DNA of 64,000 bases from Nocardia neocaledoniensis. Lineage in GTDB: Bacteria; Actinomycetota; Actinomycetes; Mycobacteriales; Mycobacteriaceae. The stretch spans positions 62,001 to 126,000 of the forward strand of contig NZ_QGTL01000017.1 in assembly GCF_003182135.1 (NCBI RefSeq), in the 5' to 3' direction. A program made the position numbers and the translations under genes. The notes beneath the pieces were generated by a model, which was not told the DNA's origin, made no database searches, and saw nothing but the letters and a program-made list of their open reading frames with translations. Positions 25,060 through 34,031 of the stretch are shown one piece after another (the first letter of the stretch is position 1; every line of letters begins with the position of its first letter).

Positions 25060-25590
25060 TCAGCCTCTGCCGTCCAGCAGGCCGTCGAGCAGGACCCGGG
25101 TGTCGGGGACGAACGGCCAGGCCGGGTCGCGCAGGTGCGCCCGCAGTTCGTCGTCGCGCCACCACCAGCCGTCCGCGATCTCGGACGGCTGGTGCCGGAT
25201 CGGCCCGTCCCAGCGCACTTCGTAGCCGAACAGGTGGCAGCGCAACGGCTTTGCGGCCCACGCGCCGTCCCATGAAGCGGTGGCGCGCGGGACCGGCGTC
25301 ACGCCGTCGATGCCGAGTTCCTCGCGCAGTTCGCGCACCGCGGTCGCGGCGGGGTCCTCGCCCGCGTCGACCACGCCGCCGGCCAGGCAGTCGTGCATCC
25401 CCGCGAAGACGAGTTTGCTGTCGGTACGCCGATGGACGTAGATCCGGCTGCCGTCACCCGAGCGCACCAGCACTCCGGCGCTGGCGTGCCAGAGTCCGTC
25501 GCGATAGACGACGCCGCGCTCGGCCGACCCGATCACGCGGCCCTCGGCGTCGTAGACGGCCAGCAGTTCCGACTCTGGATTCGCGGTCAC
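25060..25590 (-). CDS. NUDIX hydrolase
   Basis: A 176-residue protein from GTG 25590. The NUDIX box runs G-G-V-V-D-A-G-E through ATAVRELREELGI (about residues 71-93) with all metal-binding glutamates. VYDAEGRVIGSAERGVVYRDGLWH at the start is like isopentenyl-diphosphate isomerase-type and YfcD-type members that act on nucleotide-like diphosphates. The exact substrate is not determinable. Confidence 0.87.
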   Translation of the reverse strand: MTANPESELLAVYDAEGRVIGSAERGVVYRDGLWHASAGVLVRSGDGSRIYVHRRTDSKLVFAGMHDCLAGGVVDAGEDPAATAVRELREELGIDGVTPVPRATASWDGAWAAKPLRCHLFGYEVRWDGPIRHQPSEIADGWWWRDDELRAHLRDPAWPFVPDTRVLLDGLLDGRG

Positions 25591-25618
25591 CGCCCGAGGG
25601 TAACCCGGGCGGCGCCCC

Positions 25619-26494
25619 TCACCGCCGGCGTGGTTTCGCCCCCGGCCGGGGCGCCGACGCGCTCGCCCGCTTGGCGGCCTCGGTCGTGGCGACGGCGGCC
25701 TCGGCGGCGAGCTTGCGGCGGATCAGGTACTGCTGACCGCAGGTCCACGACGCGTTGGTGGCGAAGTAGACCAGCACCGCGATCGGCAGGATCGCCCCGC
25801 TGACCAGCGCGCCCGCCGGGAACACCCACAGCGACAACCGGCGCATGATCGCCGCGGTGCCGTCCGCGGCCGGGGGCGTGAGCCGCGCGGTGAGGTGGGT
25901 CGCCAGCGCGGCGAGCAGCACCAGCGGGACGACGAGCACGGCCACGGACGCGAGGTGCTCGCCCGCGGCGGTCATGGTCGCCGACAGCGGCGCACCGAAG
26001 ATCCGGGCGTCGAGGAACGCGTGCACGTCGGGCACGCCCAGCAGATAGTTCGCCGTCTCCCGATTCGCCGCCGCGGACAGGGGAGTGTCGGTCGAGGTGA
26101 ACGGACCCACCGCGTGCGCGCCGGTGCGGTCGAACGAACGCAGCACGTGGAACAGGCCGAGGAACACCAGCGCCTGCGCGAGCAGCGGGACCAGGCCCGC
26201 GAACAGGCGGACGCCGTGCTCGCGATGTAGTGCTCGGATCCGCTCGGCCTGCGCGCGCTGGTCGTCGGCATGGCGGCGGCGGATCTTGTCGATCTCGGGT
26301 TGAAGGGAGCGCAGCAGTGCCTGGGAGCGGGCCTGGCGCAGCGCGGGGACGATCAGTAGGGCCCGCACGGTGACGACGAGCGCGACCACGGCGAGCAACC
26401 AGGTGAGCCCGTGCGCGGGACCCAAGGGGAGGGCGAAGAGCCGGTGCCAGCACCAGAGCGCGGCGGACACCGGGAAATAGACGATATCGAGCAT
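25619..26494 (-). CDS. YidC/Oxa1-family membrane insertase paralogue
   Basis: A 291-residue protein from ATG 26494 (MLDIVYFPVSAALWCWHRLF); a start at 26533 is possible. The five-helix Oxa1 core is visible: WLLAVVALVVTVRALLI, a charged coiled hairpin (QPEIDKIRRRHADDQRAQAERI), GLVPLLAQALVFLGLFHVLR, and two late helices ending in ATNASWTCGQQYLIRRKL. The arginine of the first helix (VTVRALLI), which faces the hydrophilic groove, is present. It lacks the large N-terminal region of the housekeeping insertase and is next to a DUF6412 gene, so it looks like the accessory YidC2 of actinomycetes. Confidence 0.88.
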   Translation of the reverse strand: MLDIVYFPVSAALWCWHRLFALPLGPAHGLTWLLAVVALVVTVRALLIVPALRQARSQALLRSLQPEIDKIRRRHADDQRAQAERIRALHREHGVRLFAGLVPLLAQALVFLGLFHVLRSFDRTGAHAVGPFTSTDTPLSAAANRETANYLLGVPDVHAFLDARIFGAPLSATMTAAGEHLASVAVLVVPLVLLAALATHLTARLTPPAADGTAAIMRRLSLWVFPAGALVSGAILPIAVLVYFATNASWTCGQQYLIRRKLAAEAAVATTEAAKRASASAPRPGAKPRRR

Positions 26495-26576
26495 GACGGA
26501 ACGACCTGTCCGGAAGGGCGTGCGCGAACGCACGAGCGAGGAAGGGGATCACCGGATCCGACAGGCGCGCGGCCCG

Positions 26577-26876
26577 TCAGAGGTGGTCGTCTCCCGGTGC
26601 CCGAGGTCGTGGCCGCCCCGCCGCGTCCGGATTGCTCTGGGGCAGGAACGCGCCGCGCAGGCGGCGCTGGGCCGATCGCGGAGGGCCCATCGCGGCCACC
26701 CGGACGGGAACCAGCCGGTGGCCGGTGAGCGCGACCAGCGCGCAGGCCATGGTGGCGGCGATCGCGCCCGCGGCGACCAGATGCGCCGTCTCCGCGCCGG
26801 GCATGCTCACGAGCGCGACGGCGGGCAACAGGTACGCGAGGACCGCGTAGACCGTGACCATCGCCGGAGACCGCAT
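26577..26876 (-). CDS. DUF6412 small membrane protein
   Basis: About 99 residues from ATG 26876 (other in-frame ATGs at 26888 and 26861). Two hydrophobic helices (VYAVLAYLLPAVALVSM and AAGAIAATMACALVALTGH) are followed by a basic tail ending QSNPDAAGRPRPRAPG, the characteristic end of this family, which occurs beside YidC-like genes in actinomycetes. 82 bases separate it from the downstream YidC gene, so they are likely co-transcribed. It may assist or regulate the insertase (inference). Confidence 0.72.
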   Translation of the reverse strand: MRSPAMVTVYAVLAYLLPAVALVSMPGAETAHLVAAGAIAATMACALVALTGHRLVPVRVAAMGPPRSAQRRLRGAFLPQSNPDAAGRPRPRAPGDDHL

Positions 26877-26942
26877 GCCGACGAGCATACCGAGCCCGGG
26901 TAACTGCGACGATGTGTCTCGCGCACCCCGGGCACGCGTATC

Positions 26943-27680
26943 GTGACCACTGTGACCGCACCATCCGCTCAGCACGCGCAACCCGTCGGCGACGGGCGGG
27001 CCACCCGTTGGCAGGGACACAAGGCCAAACGCCGTGCGGAGATGATCGACGCGGCCGTCGAGGTGATCGAGGAGCACGGCGTCGAGATCTCGGTGCAGTT
27101 GATCGCCGAGCACCTGGCCCTGCCCCGACCGGTGGTGTACCGCCATGTCGGCGGCCGCGCCGAGCTCGACGCGCTGGCCCGGCAGCGCATCCTGGAACTG
27201 CTGCTCGCGGAGCTGCTGCCCGCGCTGCGCCCCGACGGCACCCTCAAGGACGCGGTGCGCGGCGCCATCGGCACCTATCTCGGCTGGATCGACCGGCATC
27301 CCAATCTGCACCGCTTCCTCGGTGACGCCGCGCCCGAGGGCAGTGGCGCCAGTCTCGGTGGCGCGGGACGCGAGGTCGGTGGACAGCTGGCCGACATGTT
27401 CGCGGCGAGCCTGGCCCGCTTCGGCATCGACTCCGCCAGGGCCAGGCCCATGGCATTCGGCATGGTCGGGCTCGTCGACGGGGTGGTGGCCAGCTGGCGT
27501 GCCGACGCGCAGCCGGTGCTGTCCACCGAGCAGATCCAGGGCATCCTGACCGAATCGGTGCTGTCGCTGTTCGAAGGCAACGCTCGCAGTCTCGGCGTTC
27601 CGTTGCAACGGGATTCGCTGGTGTCGGATCTGCTCGTGGCCCCGGACGCCGCGCCGCCGCCGGAGGAGCGGTTCCGCTGA
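26943..27680 (+). CDS. TetR-family regulator
   Basis: A 245-residue protein. The N-terminal HTH AAVEVIEEHGVEISVQLIAEHLALPRPVVYRHVGGRAELDAL (about 38-80) is clear. The C-terminal domain has TetR-type helices with VRGAIGTYLGWIDRHPNLHRF. GTG 26943 and GTG 26952 are both possible starts and neither has a strong ribosome-binding site. It is divergent from the DUF6412-yidC pair (66-base gap), which it may control, and ends one base from the convergent DUF418 gene. Confidence 0.85.
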   Translation: MTTVTAPSAQHAQPVGDGRATRWQGHKAKRRAEMIDAAVEVIEEHGVEISVQLIAEHLALPRPVVYRHVGGRAELDALARQRILELLLAELLPALRPDGTLKDAVRGAIGTYLGWIDRHPNLHRFLGDAAPEGSGASLGGAGREVGGQLADMFAASLARFGIDSARARPMAFGMVGLVDGVVASWRADAQPVLSTEQIQGILTESVLSLFEGNARSLGVPLQRDSLVSDLLVAPDAAPPPEERFR

Positions 27681-27681
27681 C

Positions 27682-28860
27682 TCACTCCGCCACCAGCTGA
27701 TAGGTGCGGTGCCACAGCCACTCCACCGGGCCGCGCTGGAATCGGCGCAGCCACAGGTGGGCGAACAGGGTGATGAGCGCGACCACCAGCAGGTAGATCC
27801 CGATCGTGAACGGGACCCGCGCGGCCTCGGAGGTCCGTGCCGCCAGCCCGAAACCCCAGCCGTAGCACAGGATTCCGGCGATCAGGTTCTGCAGGATGTA
27901 GCAACTGAGCGCGGTCCGGCCGACCTCGCCGAGCCGAGCACCGGCGAACCCCACGCGCGGGCGGCGCAGGTAGAACTGCGCCACCGCGGCCAGGATGCCC
28001 AGCGCCACGAACGGCGCGGTCCCGTAGCGGGTGAGCATGACCAGGCCACCGCCACCGAAGACGCCGACCGCGAAGTCCAGCGGCGCCGCGACCGCGAAAC
28101 CGATCACCATGAGCCGCTGCCGGATCCGCGCGCCCTCGGGCCGGAACACCCCGGCGTGGTAGAGCCGCGCGCCGAGCAGGAACAGCGCCACCGACATGGG
28201 GAACACCAGTATCGCTTCGAGCCGGAACGCCAGCACGTTGTCGAGGCGGAACAGCACCAGATCCCAGAACGAGCCGTCGGCATACGGATTCGGGTCCAGC
28301 GGGGCCGCGGCGGCCCGCTCGCCGTCGGGTGCGAAGGCCAACGCGGCCGCGATCAGGGTGAGCATGGTCACGTGGATCGAAGCGGCCACGATCAGCCAGC
28401 GTCGTTGGGCCCGTTCGCTCGTCGCCAGCAGATAGGCGACCACCAGGCCGGTCACCGCGTAGCCCATCAGCACGTCGAACTCGGCGACCAGCAGGAAGTT
28501 CAGCAGACCGTCGAGGAACAACAGGCCCGCCCGCCAGGGATACTTCCCCGGCCAGCGGCGGCCGCCACGGCGGGCCGAGGACTGCTGGATGGCCAGGCCG
28601 ATGCCGAACATCACCGTCAACAGGCCGAGGAACTTGCCCTGGGCCAGCTGCTGCAACACCCGCTCGGTCCAGCCCCAGCCGTTCTCGGCCGCCCCACCCA
28701 GATGCTCGATGTAGCCGACCAGCCCGGCGGGATCGGTGAAGATCCAGATGTTCGTGCCGAGCGTCCCCAGGATGGCGATACCGCGCAGGACATCCAGCGC
28801 GATCAATCGGCCTGGTCGCTCGGTGGTTCCGGGGGCGAGTTGCTGCACGGATTCGCTCAT
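27682..28860 (-). CDS. DUF418 family membrane protein
   Basis: A 392-residue protein starting MSESVQQLAPGTTERPGRLI. RLIALDVLRGIAILGTLGTN (about 18-37) is the family's first-helix signature, shared with the acyltransferase-3-like clan, and the C-terminus holds the DUF418 block GRTALSCYILQNLIAGILCYG with RRFQRGPVEWLWH. About ten membrane helices. The function is unproven; it may be an envelope transferase or transporter. Divergent from dop, with a 136-base shared promoter region. Confidence 0.85.
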   Translation of the reverse strand: MSESVQQLAPGTTERPGRLIALDVLRGIAILGTLGTNIWIFTDPAGLVGYIEHLGGAAENGWGWTERVLQQLAQGKFLGLLTVMFGIGLAIQQSSARRGGRRWPGKYPWRAGLLFLDGLLNFLLVAEFDVLMGYAVTGLVVAYLLATSERAQRRWLIVAASIHVTMLTLIAAALAFAPDGERAAAAPLDPNPYADGSFWDLVLFRLDNVLAFRLEAILVFPMSVALFLLGARLYHAGVFRPEGARIRQRLMVIGFAVAAPLDFAVGVFGGGGLVMLTRYGTAPFVALGILAAVAQFYLRRPRVGFAGARLGEVGRTALSCYILQNLIAGILCYGWGFGLAARTSEAARVPFTIGIYLLVVALITLFAHLWLRRFQRGPVEWLWHRTYQLVAE

Positions 28861-28996
28861 GGACCGAGTATCGCGACCGCGGCGGCGCGACCGGATCGCC
28901 CGCGAGGACCATCCCCGGGTCCGCCGGGAGGGGGACCCGGGGTCCACTGGACGGAGATGCGGGTGCGGGTCGGACGCGTCGCCTAGGCTCGACGGC

Positions 28997-30496
28997 ATGC
29001 AGCGCATCATCGGAATCGAGGTCGAGTACGGCATCTCGACCCCCACGGAGCCGACGGCCAACCCGATCCTGACCTCCACCCAGGCCGTGCTCGCCTACGC
29101 GGCCGCCGAGGGGGTGCCGCGGGCCAAGCGGACCCGCTGGGACTACGAGGTGGAATCCCCGCTGCGTGACGCGCGCGGTTTCGATCTGAGCCGGATGAGC
29201 GGGCCCGCCCCGGTCATCGACGCCGACGAGGTCGGCGCGGCGAACATGATCCTCACCAACGGCGCCAGGCTCTACGTCGACCACGCCCACCCGGAGTACT
29301 CCGCCCCCGAGGTCGTCGACCCGCTCGACGCCGTCATCTGGGACAAGGCGGGCGAGCGGGTGATGGAGGCCGCCGCCCGGCACGCCTCCAGTGTGCCCGG
29401 CGCCCCGCGCCTGCAGCTGTACAAGAACAACGTCGACGGCAAGGGCGCCTCCTACGGCACCCACGAGAACTACCTCATGAACCGCGACACCCCGTTCAGC
29501 CACATCATCGCCGGCCTCACCCCGTTCTTCGTCTCGCGCCAGGTGATCTGCGGTTCCGGTCGGGTCGGCATCGGCCAGTCCGGCGACCACGCGGGCTTCC
29601 AGCTGTCCCAGCGCGCCGACTACATCGAGGTCGAGGTCGGTCTCGAGACCACCCTCAAGCGCGGCATCATCAACACCCGCGACGAACCGCACGCCGACGC
29701 CGACAAATACCGGCGCCTGCACGTCATCATCGGCGACGCCAACCTGGCCGAGATGTCGACCTACCTCAAGGTCGGCACCACCGCGCTGGTGCTCGACCTG
29801 ATCGAGGCGGGCGAGGACCTCTCGGAGTTCCAGCTGGCCCGCCCGGTCACCGCCGTGCACCAGATCAGCCACGATCCGTCGCTGCGCGCCACCGTCGCCC
29901 TGGCCGACGGCCGGGAGCTGACCGGCCTTGCGCTGCAACGGCTCTACCACGAGCGGGTCGCGAAGTTCGTCGACCGCGAGGGCAACGACGACCCGCGCGT
30001 GCGCGACATCGTCGACAACTGGGCCATGGTCCTGGACCTGCTCGAGCGCGACCCGATGGAATGCGCCAACCTGCTCGACTGGCCGGCCAAACTGCGCCTG
30101 CTCGAGGGCATGCGCAGCCGTGAGGGCCTGGGCTGGGCCGCGCCCAAGCTGCACCTGATGGACCTGCAGTACTCCGATGTGCGCCTGGACAAGGGCCTCT
30201 ACAACCGCCTGGTGGCGCGCGGATCGATGAAGCGGCTGGTCAGCGAGCAGGACGTGCTCGACGCCATGACCAACCCGCCCACCGACACCCGCGCCTACTT
30301 CCGCGGCGAGTGCCTGCGCCGGTTCGGCGCCGACATCGCCGCCGCCAGTTGGGATTCGGTGATCTTCGACCTCGGCGGCGACTCGCTCGTGCGCATCCCC
30401 ACGCTGGAGCCGCGCCGGGGCACGAAAGCGCACGTCGGCAAGCTGCTCGACGCCGCGGAGTCGGCCGCCGAGCTGGTCGACCAGCTCACCCACTGA
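28997..30496 (+). CDS. dop: Pup deamidase/depupylase Dop
   Basis: A 499-residue carboxylate-amine-ligase-fold enzyme. It deamidates the C-terminal Gln of Pup to Glu and removes Pup from conjugates. ATG 28997 gives MQRIIGIEVEYGI, the conserved start; Glu8 and Glu10 are metal ligands. The catalytic Asp95 is in LYVDHAHPEYS. NTRDEPHADADKYRRLHVI and VILDLGGDS-type elements near the C-terminus are shared with PafA, and the RVGIGQSGDHAGF segment is in the Dop-specific loop region. It heads the dop-pup-prcB-prcA gene group. Confidence 0.97.
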   Translation: MQRIIGIEVEYGISTPTEPTANPILTSTQAVLAYAAAEGVPRAKRTRWDYEVESPLRDARGFDLSRMSGPAPVIDADEVGAANMILTNGARLYVDHAHPEYSAPEVVDPLDAVIWDKAGERVMEAAARHASSVPGAPRLQLYKNNVDGKGASYGTHENYLMNRDTPFSHIIAGLTPFFVSRQVICGSGRVGIGQSGDHAGFQLSQRADYIEVEVGLETTLKRGIINTRDEPHADADKYRRLHVIIGDANLAEMSTYLKVGTTALVLDLIEAGEDLSEFQLARPVTAVHQISHDPSLRATVALADGRELTGLALQRLYHERVAKFVDREGNDDPRVRDIVDNWAMVLDLLERDPMECANLLDWPAKLRLLEGMRSREGLGWAAPKLHLMDLQYSDVRLDKGLYNRLVARGSMKRLVSEQDVLDAMTNPPTDTRAYFRGECLRRFGADIAAASWDSVIFDLGGDSLVRIPTLEPRRGTKAHVGKLLDAAESAAELVDQLTH

Positions 30497-30613
30497 GGCC
30501 GATACCGGCACGACCGGGCGACAATCCGATCGCTAATCGACCATGTTGTCGGATCCGCTCGGTAGGGTTGAAGGACGAGCACGATCATTGAGTGGAAGAG
30601 GAGGTCGGCTGCC

Positions 30614-30808
30614 ATGGCACAAGAGCAGACCAAGCGCGCCGGGGGTGGCGACGAGGACGAGGGGCCCGAGGGCGACGGCGCCGCAGGACAGGAGCGCCGC
30701 GAGAAGCTCGCGGAGGAGACCGACGACCTGCTCGACGAGATCGATGACGTGCTCGAGGAGAACGCCGAGGACTTCGTGCGGGCCTATGTGCAGAAGGGCG
30801 GCCAGTGA
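30614..30808 (+). CDS. pup: Prokaryotic ubiquitin-like protein Pup
   Basis: A 64-residue intrinsically disordered protein modifier. AEETDDLLDEIDDVLEENAE (about 33-52) is the helical segment that docks into the Mpa coiled coil. The C-terminus YVQKGGQ ends in Gln, so Dop must deamidate it to Glu before PafA ligates it to lysines. A strong AGAGGAGG site precedes the ATG. Its stop overlaps the prcB start by four bases (GTGA), coupling their translation. Confidence 0.98.
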   Translation: MAQEQTKRAGGGDEDEGPEGDGAAGQERREKLAEETDDLLDEIDDVLEENAEDFVRAYVQKGGQ

Positions 30809-31650
30809 CCTCAGGTGACCCGTTGCGCCTCCATGCCGGACAGGCGCTGTCCTCGTTCACCGAACATCTCCGTATGCACGCGCCGGACCTGTTGCCCGCC
30901 AACAGGTTCGGCGCGGGCGATCTCACCGCCGGCGCGGACTTCGCGCCGCACGGCACCACCATCGTCGCGGTCAGCTACCGCGGCGGTGTGCTGATCGCGG
31001 GCGATCGCCGCGCCACCCAGGGCAACCTGGTGGCCTCGCGCGACATGGAGAAGGTGTACATCACCGACACCTTCTCGGCCGCGGGCATCGCGGGCACGGC
31101 CGGGCTGGCCGTGGAGATGGTGCGGTTGTTCGCAGTGGAACTGGAGTACTACGAGAAGATCGAGGGCGTCCCGCTCACCTTCGACGGCAAGGCGAACAAG
31201 CTGTCGAAGATGGTCAGGGACAACCTGCCCGCCGCGATGCAGGGACTGGCGGTGGTGCCGCTGATCGTCGGCTACGACGACCAGGTCACCGATCCCGACA
31301 AGGCCGGACGGATCGTCTCGTTCGACGTCGTCGGGTCGCGCAGCGAGGAACGGTTCGGCTACACCGCGGTGGGGTCGGGCTCGATGTTCGCCAAGTCCTC
31401 GCTCAAGAAGACCTACCGCCCCGGTCTCGACCAGGATCTCGCCCTGCGTATCGCGGTCGAATCGCTGGTCGACGCCGCCGACGACGACACCGCCACCGGT
31501 GGGCCCGACCCGCTGCGCGGGATCTACCCGACGGTGGTGCTGATCGACGCCGAGGGCGCGGTCGAGGTGGACGAGCAACGACTCGGTGCGGTCGCCACGG
31601 CCATCGCGGCCGACCGGAGCGCCGCGCAGAACGGGGGTGCCAGCGCATGA
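30805..31650 (+). CDS. prcB: 20S proteasome beta subunit
   Basis: A 281-residue precursor from GTG 30805. The propeptide is removed at PHG before Thr51 (TTIVAVSY), the N-terminal nucleophile; the GDRRAT and Lys83-region residues of the active site follow. The subunit forms the two inner heptameric rings that degrade pupylated proteins. A four-base overlap with both pup and prcA places the three genes in one coupled unit. Confidence 0.97.
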   Translation: MTSGDPLRLHAGQALSSFTEHLRMHAPDLLPANRFGAGDLTAGADFAPHGTTIVAVSYRGGVLIAGDRRATQGNLVASRDMEKVYITDTFSAAGIAGTAGLAVEMVRLFAVELEYYEKIEGVPLTFDGKANKLSKMVRDNLPAAMQGLAVVPLIVGYDDQVTDPDKAGRIVSFDVVGSRSEERFGYTAVGSGSMFAKSSLKKTYRPGLDQDLALRIAVESLVDAADDDTATGGPDPLRGIYPTVVLIDAEGAVEVDEQRLGAVATAIAADRSAAQNGGASA

Positions 31651-32414
31651 CGCTGCCGTATTACGCGTCCGCCGAGCAGATCATGCGGGACAAGACCGAG
31701 CTCGCCCGCAAGGGCATCGGTCGAGGCCGCAGCGTGGTGGTGCTGGTGTACGACAAGGGTGTGCTGTTCGTCGCGGAGAACCCGTCGGCGACCCTGCACA
31801 AGATCAGCGAACTCTACGACCGCATCGGTTTCGCCGCGGTCGGTAAGTACAACGAGTTCGAGGCCCTGCGCCGGGGCGGCATCCTGCAGGCCGACCTCAA
31901 GGGCTACCAGTACGACCGGCGCGATGTCACCGGTCGTTCGCTGGCCAATCTCTACGCGCAGAGCCTGGGGTCGATCTTCACCGATCAGCTCAAGCCCTAC
32001 GAGGTGGAGCTGTGTGTCGCCGAGGTCGGCTATCCGGAACAGGCGCCCGCCGCGGTGCTGTACCGGATCACCTTCGACGGGTCCATCGTCGACGAACGCG
32101 AATACGTCGTCATGGGCGGCACCACCGAGCCGATCCTGACCGCCCTCAAGTCGGCCTACAAGCCGGGTCTGAGCCTGGACGAGGCGCTGAAGGTGGCGAT
32201 CGGGGCCCTGCAGGCCGGGCAGCCGGAGGCCGACAAGGACAAGCGCACCCTCGGTGTCGCCTCGCTCGAGGTGGCCACCCTGGAGCAGTCCCGCCCGCGC
32301 CGGGCGTTCCGCAGGCTGCAGGGCGCCCCGCTCGAGCAGGCGCTGGCCGGATCCGCGGACAAGCAGGTCACCGAGGTGACGCTGCCCGAACCCGAGGACG
32401 GCGCGGGGGAGTAG
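31647..32414 (+). CDS. prcA: 20S proteasome alpha subunit
   Basis: A 255-residue outer-ring subunit with the family start MTLPYYASAEQIMRDKTELA, whose N-terminal helix gates the pore, then the alpha-type fold (SVVVLVYDKGVLFVAEN, GYQYDRRDVTGRSLANLYAQ). The C-terminal tail is acidic. The pockets between alpha subunits accept the Mpa C-terminal tyrosine. A strong hairpin follows, separating it from pafA. Confidence 0.97.
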   Translation: MTLPYYASAEQIMRDKTELARKGIGRGRSVVVLVYDKGVLFVAENPSATLHKISELYDRIGFAAVGKYNEFEALRRGGILQADLKGYQYDRRDVTGRSLANLYAQSLGSIFTDQLKPYEVELCVAEVGYPEQAPAAVLYRITFDGSIVDEREYVVMGGTTEPILTALKSAYKPGLSLDEALKVAIGALQAGQPEADKDKRTLGVASLEVATLEQSRPRRAFRRLQGAPLEQALAGSADKQVTEVTLPEPEDGAGE

Positions 32415-32433
32415 ACACCGCCGTCACGATCAT

Positions 32434-32472
32434 GGTCGGGCCCGCGAACCAGCACGGTTCGCGGGCCCGACC
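32434..32472 (+). terminator. Strong hairpin between prcA and pafA
   Basis: A 17-bp perfect stem (GGTCGGGCCCGCGAACC and complement) around AGCAC. It implies that pafA has its own promoter in the remaining roughly 108 bases. Confidence 0.8.
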
Positions 32473-32580
32473 GCGTGCGGGTCACCGGATCGTTCGCTGT
32501 CCGAATCGTTGTGAACACGTATGCGAATGGGATGTCCGGAGCGCCGCGCGGGCACTGGTCATGGCTGTAGTGTCGATAGT

Positions 32581-33939
32581 GTGCAGCGACGAATCATGGG
32601 GATCGAGACCGAGTTCGGTGTGACATGCACCTTCCACGGTCACCGTCGGCTGTCCCCCGACGAGGTGGCCCGGTACCTGTTCCGCCGGGTGGTGTCCTGG
32701 GGCCGTAGCTCTAATGTCTTCCTTCGCAACGGTGCCAGGTTGTACCTCGACGTCGGATCGCATCCCGAGTACGCCACGGCCGAATGCGACAGCCTGGTGC
32801 AGCTGGTCACCCACGACCGGGCCGGTGAGCGGGTCCTGGAAGACCTGCTCATAGACGCCGAACAGCGGCTCGCCGAGGAAGGCATCGGCGGCGACATCTA
32901 CCTGTTCAAGAACAACACCGACTCCGCGGGCAACTCCTACGGCTGCCACGAGAACTTCCTCGTGGTCCGCGCGGGCGAGTTCTCCCGGATCTCCGATGTG
33001 TTGCTGCCGTTCCTGGTGACCCGCCAGCTCATCTGCGGTGCGGGCAAGGTCCTGCAGACGCCGAAGGCGGCCACGTTCTGCCTGTCGCAGCGCGCCGAGC
33101 ACATCTGGGAGGGCGTCTCCTCGGCGACCACCCGCTCGCGCCCGATCATCAACACCCGCGACGAGCCGCACGCCGACGCCGAGAAGTACCGGCGCCTGCA
33201 CGTGATCGTCGGCGACTCCAACATGGCCGAACCGACCACCATGCTCAAGGTGGGCACGGCCTCGCTGGTGCTGGAGATGATCGAGGCGGGCGTGTCCTTC
33301 CGCGACTTCGCCCTGGACAACCCGATCCGCGCGATCCGCGAGGTGAGTCACGATCTGACCGGCCGCCGTCCCGTACGGCTGGCAGGCGGACGGCAGGCCA
33401 GCGCGCTCGAGATCCAGCGCGAGTACTACGCCCGCGCGGTCGAGCACCTGCGCAATCGCGACCGGGATCCGCAGGTCGACGCGGTGGTGGACCTGTGGGG
33501 CCGCACCCTCGACGCGGTCGAGGCGCAGGACTTCGCCAAGGTCGACACCGAGATCGACTGGGTGATCAAGCGCAAGCTGTTCCAGCGCTACCAGGACCGC
33601 TACAGCATGGAGCTGTCGGACCCGAAGATCGCCCAGCTGGACCTCGCCTACCACGACATCAAGCGCGGCCGCGGCGTCTTCGACCTGCTGCAGCGCAAGG
33701 GCCTGGCCAAGCGGATCACCGAGGACGAGGCCGTCGACGCGGCGGTGGAGACCCCGCCGCAGACCACCAGGGCCAAGCTGCGCGGCGATTTCATCACCGC
33801 GGCCCAGGAGGCCGGGCGCGATTTCACGGTCGATTGGGTGCATTTGAAGTTGAACGATCAAGCACAGCGCACCGTGTTGTGCAAAGATCCGTTCCGGTCG
33901 GTCGACGAGCGCGTCGACCGGCTGATCGCCTCGATGTAG
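32581..33939 (+). CDS. pafA: Pup ligase PafA
   Basis: A 452-residue ATP-dependent ligase joining deamidated Pup to substrate lysines. GTG 32581 (QRRIMGIETEFGVTC) matches the universally conserved start; the frame upstream is not conserved. The catalytic Asp57 is in LYLDVGSHPEYATAE, and NTRDEPHADAEKYRRLHVI and the C-terminal DWVHLKLNDQAQRTVLCKDPF (Pup groove) are family blocks. In M. tuberculosis pafB and pafC follow directly; here an acyl-CoA operon of 6.6 kb intervenes. Confidence 0.97.
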   Translation: MQRRIMGIETEFGVTCTFHGHRRLSPDEVARYLFRRVVSWGRSSNVFLRNGARLYLDVGSHPEYATAECDSLVQLVTHDRAGERVLEDLLIDAEQRLAEEGIGGDIYLFKNNTDSAGNSYGCHENFLVVRAGEFSRISDVLLPFLVTRQLICGAGKVLQTPKAATFCLSQRAEHIWEGVSSATTRSRPIINTRDEPHADAEKYRRLHVIVGDSNMAEPTTMLKVGTASLVLEMIEAGVSFRDFALDNPIRAIREVSHDLTGRRPVRLAGGRQASALEIQREYYARAVEHLRNRDRDPQVDAVVDLWGRTLDAVEAQDFAKVDTEIDWVIKRKLFQRYQDRYSMELSDPKIAQLDLAYHDIKRGRGVFDLLQRKGLAKRITEDEAVDAAVETPPQTTRAKLRGDFITAAQEAGRDFTVDWVHLKLNDQAQRTVLCKDPFRSVDERVDRLIASM

Positions 33940-33966
33940 GCGACACCCCCGGACGGGGGGACAGAT

Positions 33967-34018
33967 GACGGGACCGGCGGCGCATGGGAGCGAAGGCGTA
34001 GGCGCCACCGGTCCCGTC
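33967..34018. terminator. Hairpin between convergent pafA and TetR genes
   Basis: GACGGGACCGG pairs with CCGGTCCCGTC across an inner GC-rich region; positioned between two converging stops. Confidence 0.6.
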
Positions 34019-34031
34019 GTCGTTCGCGGGT

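Noticed and set aside
27275..30511. Reverse-strand frame of 1078 codons across dop and the DUF418 region
   Set aside because: The only real coding part is the DUF418 gene; the rest lies opposite dop and shows no conserved motifs.
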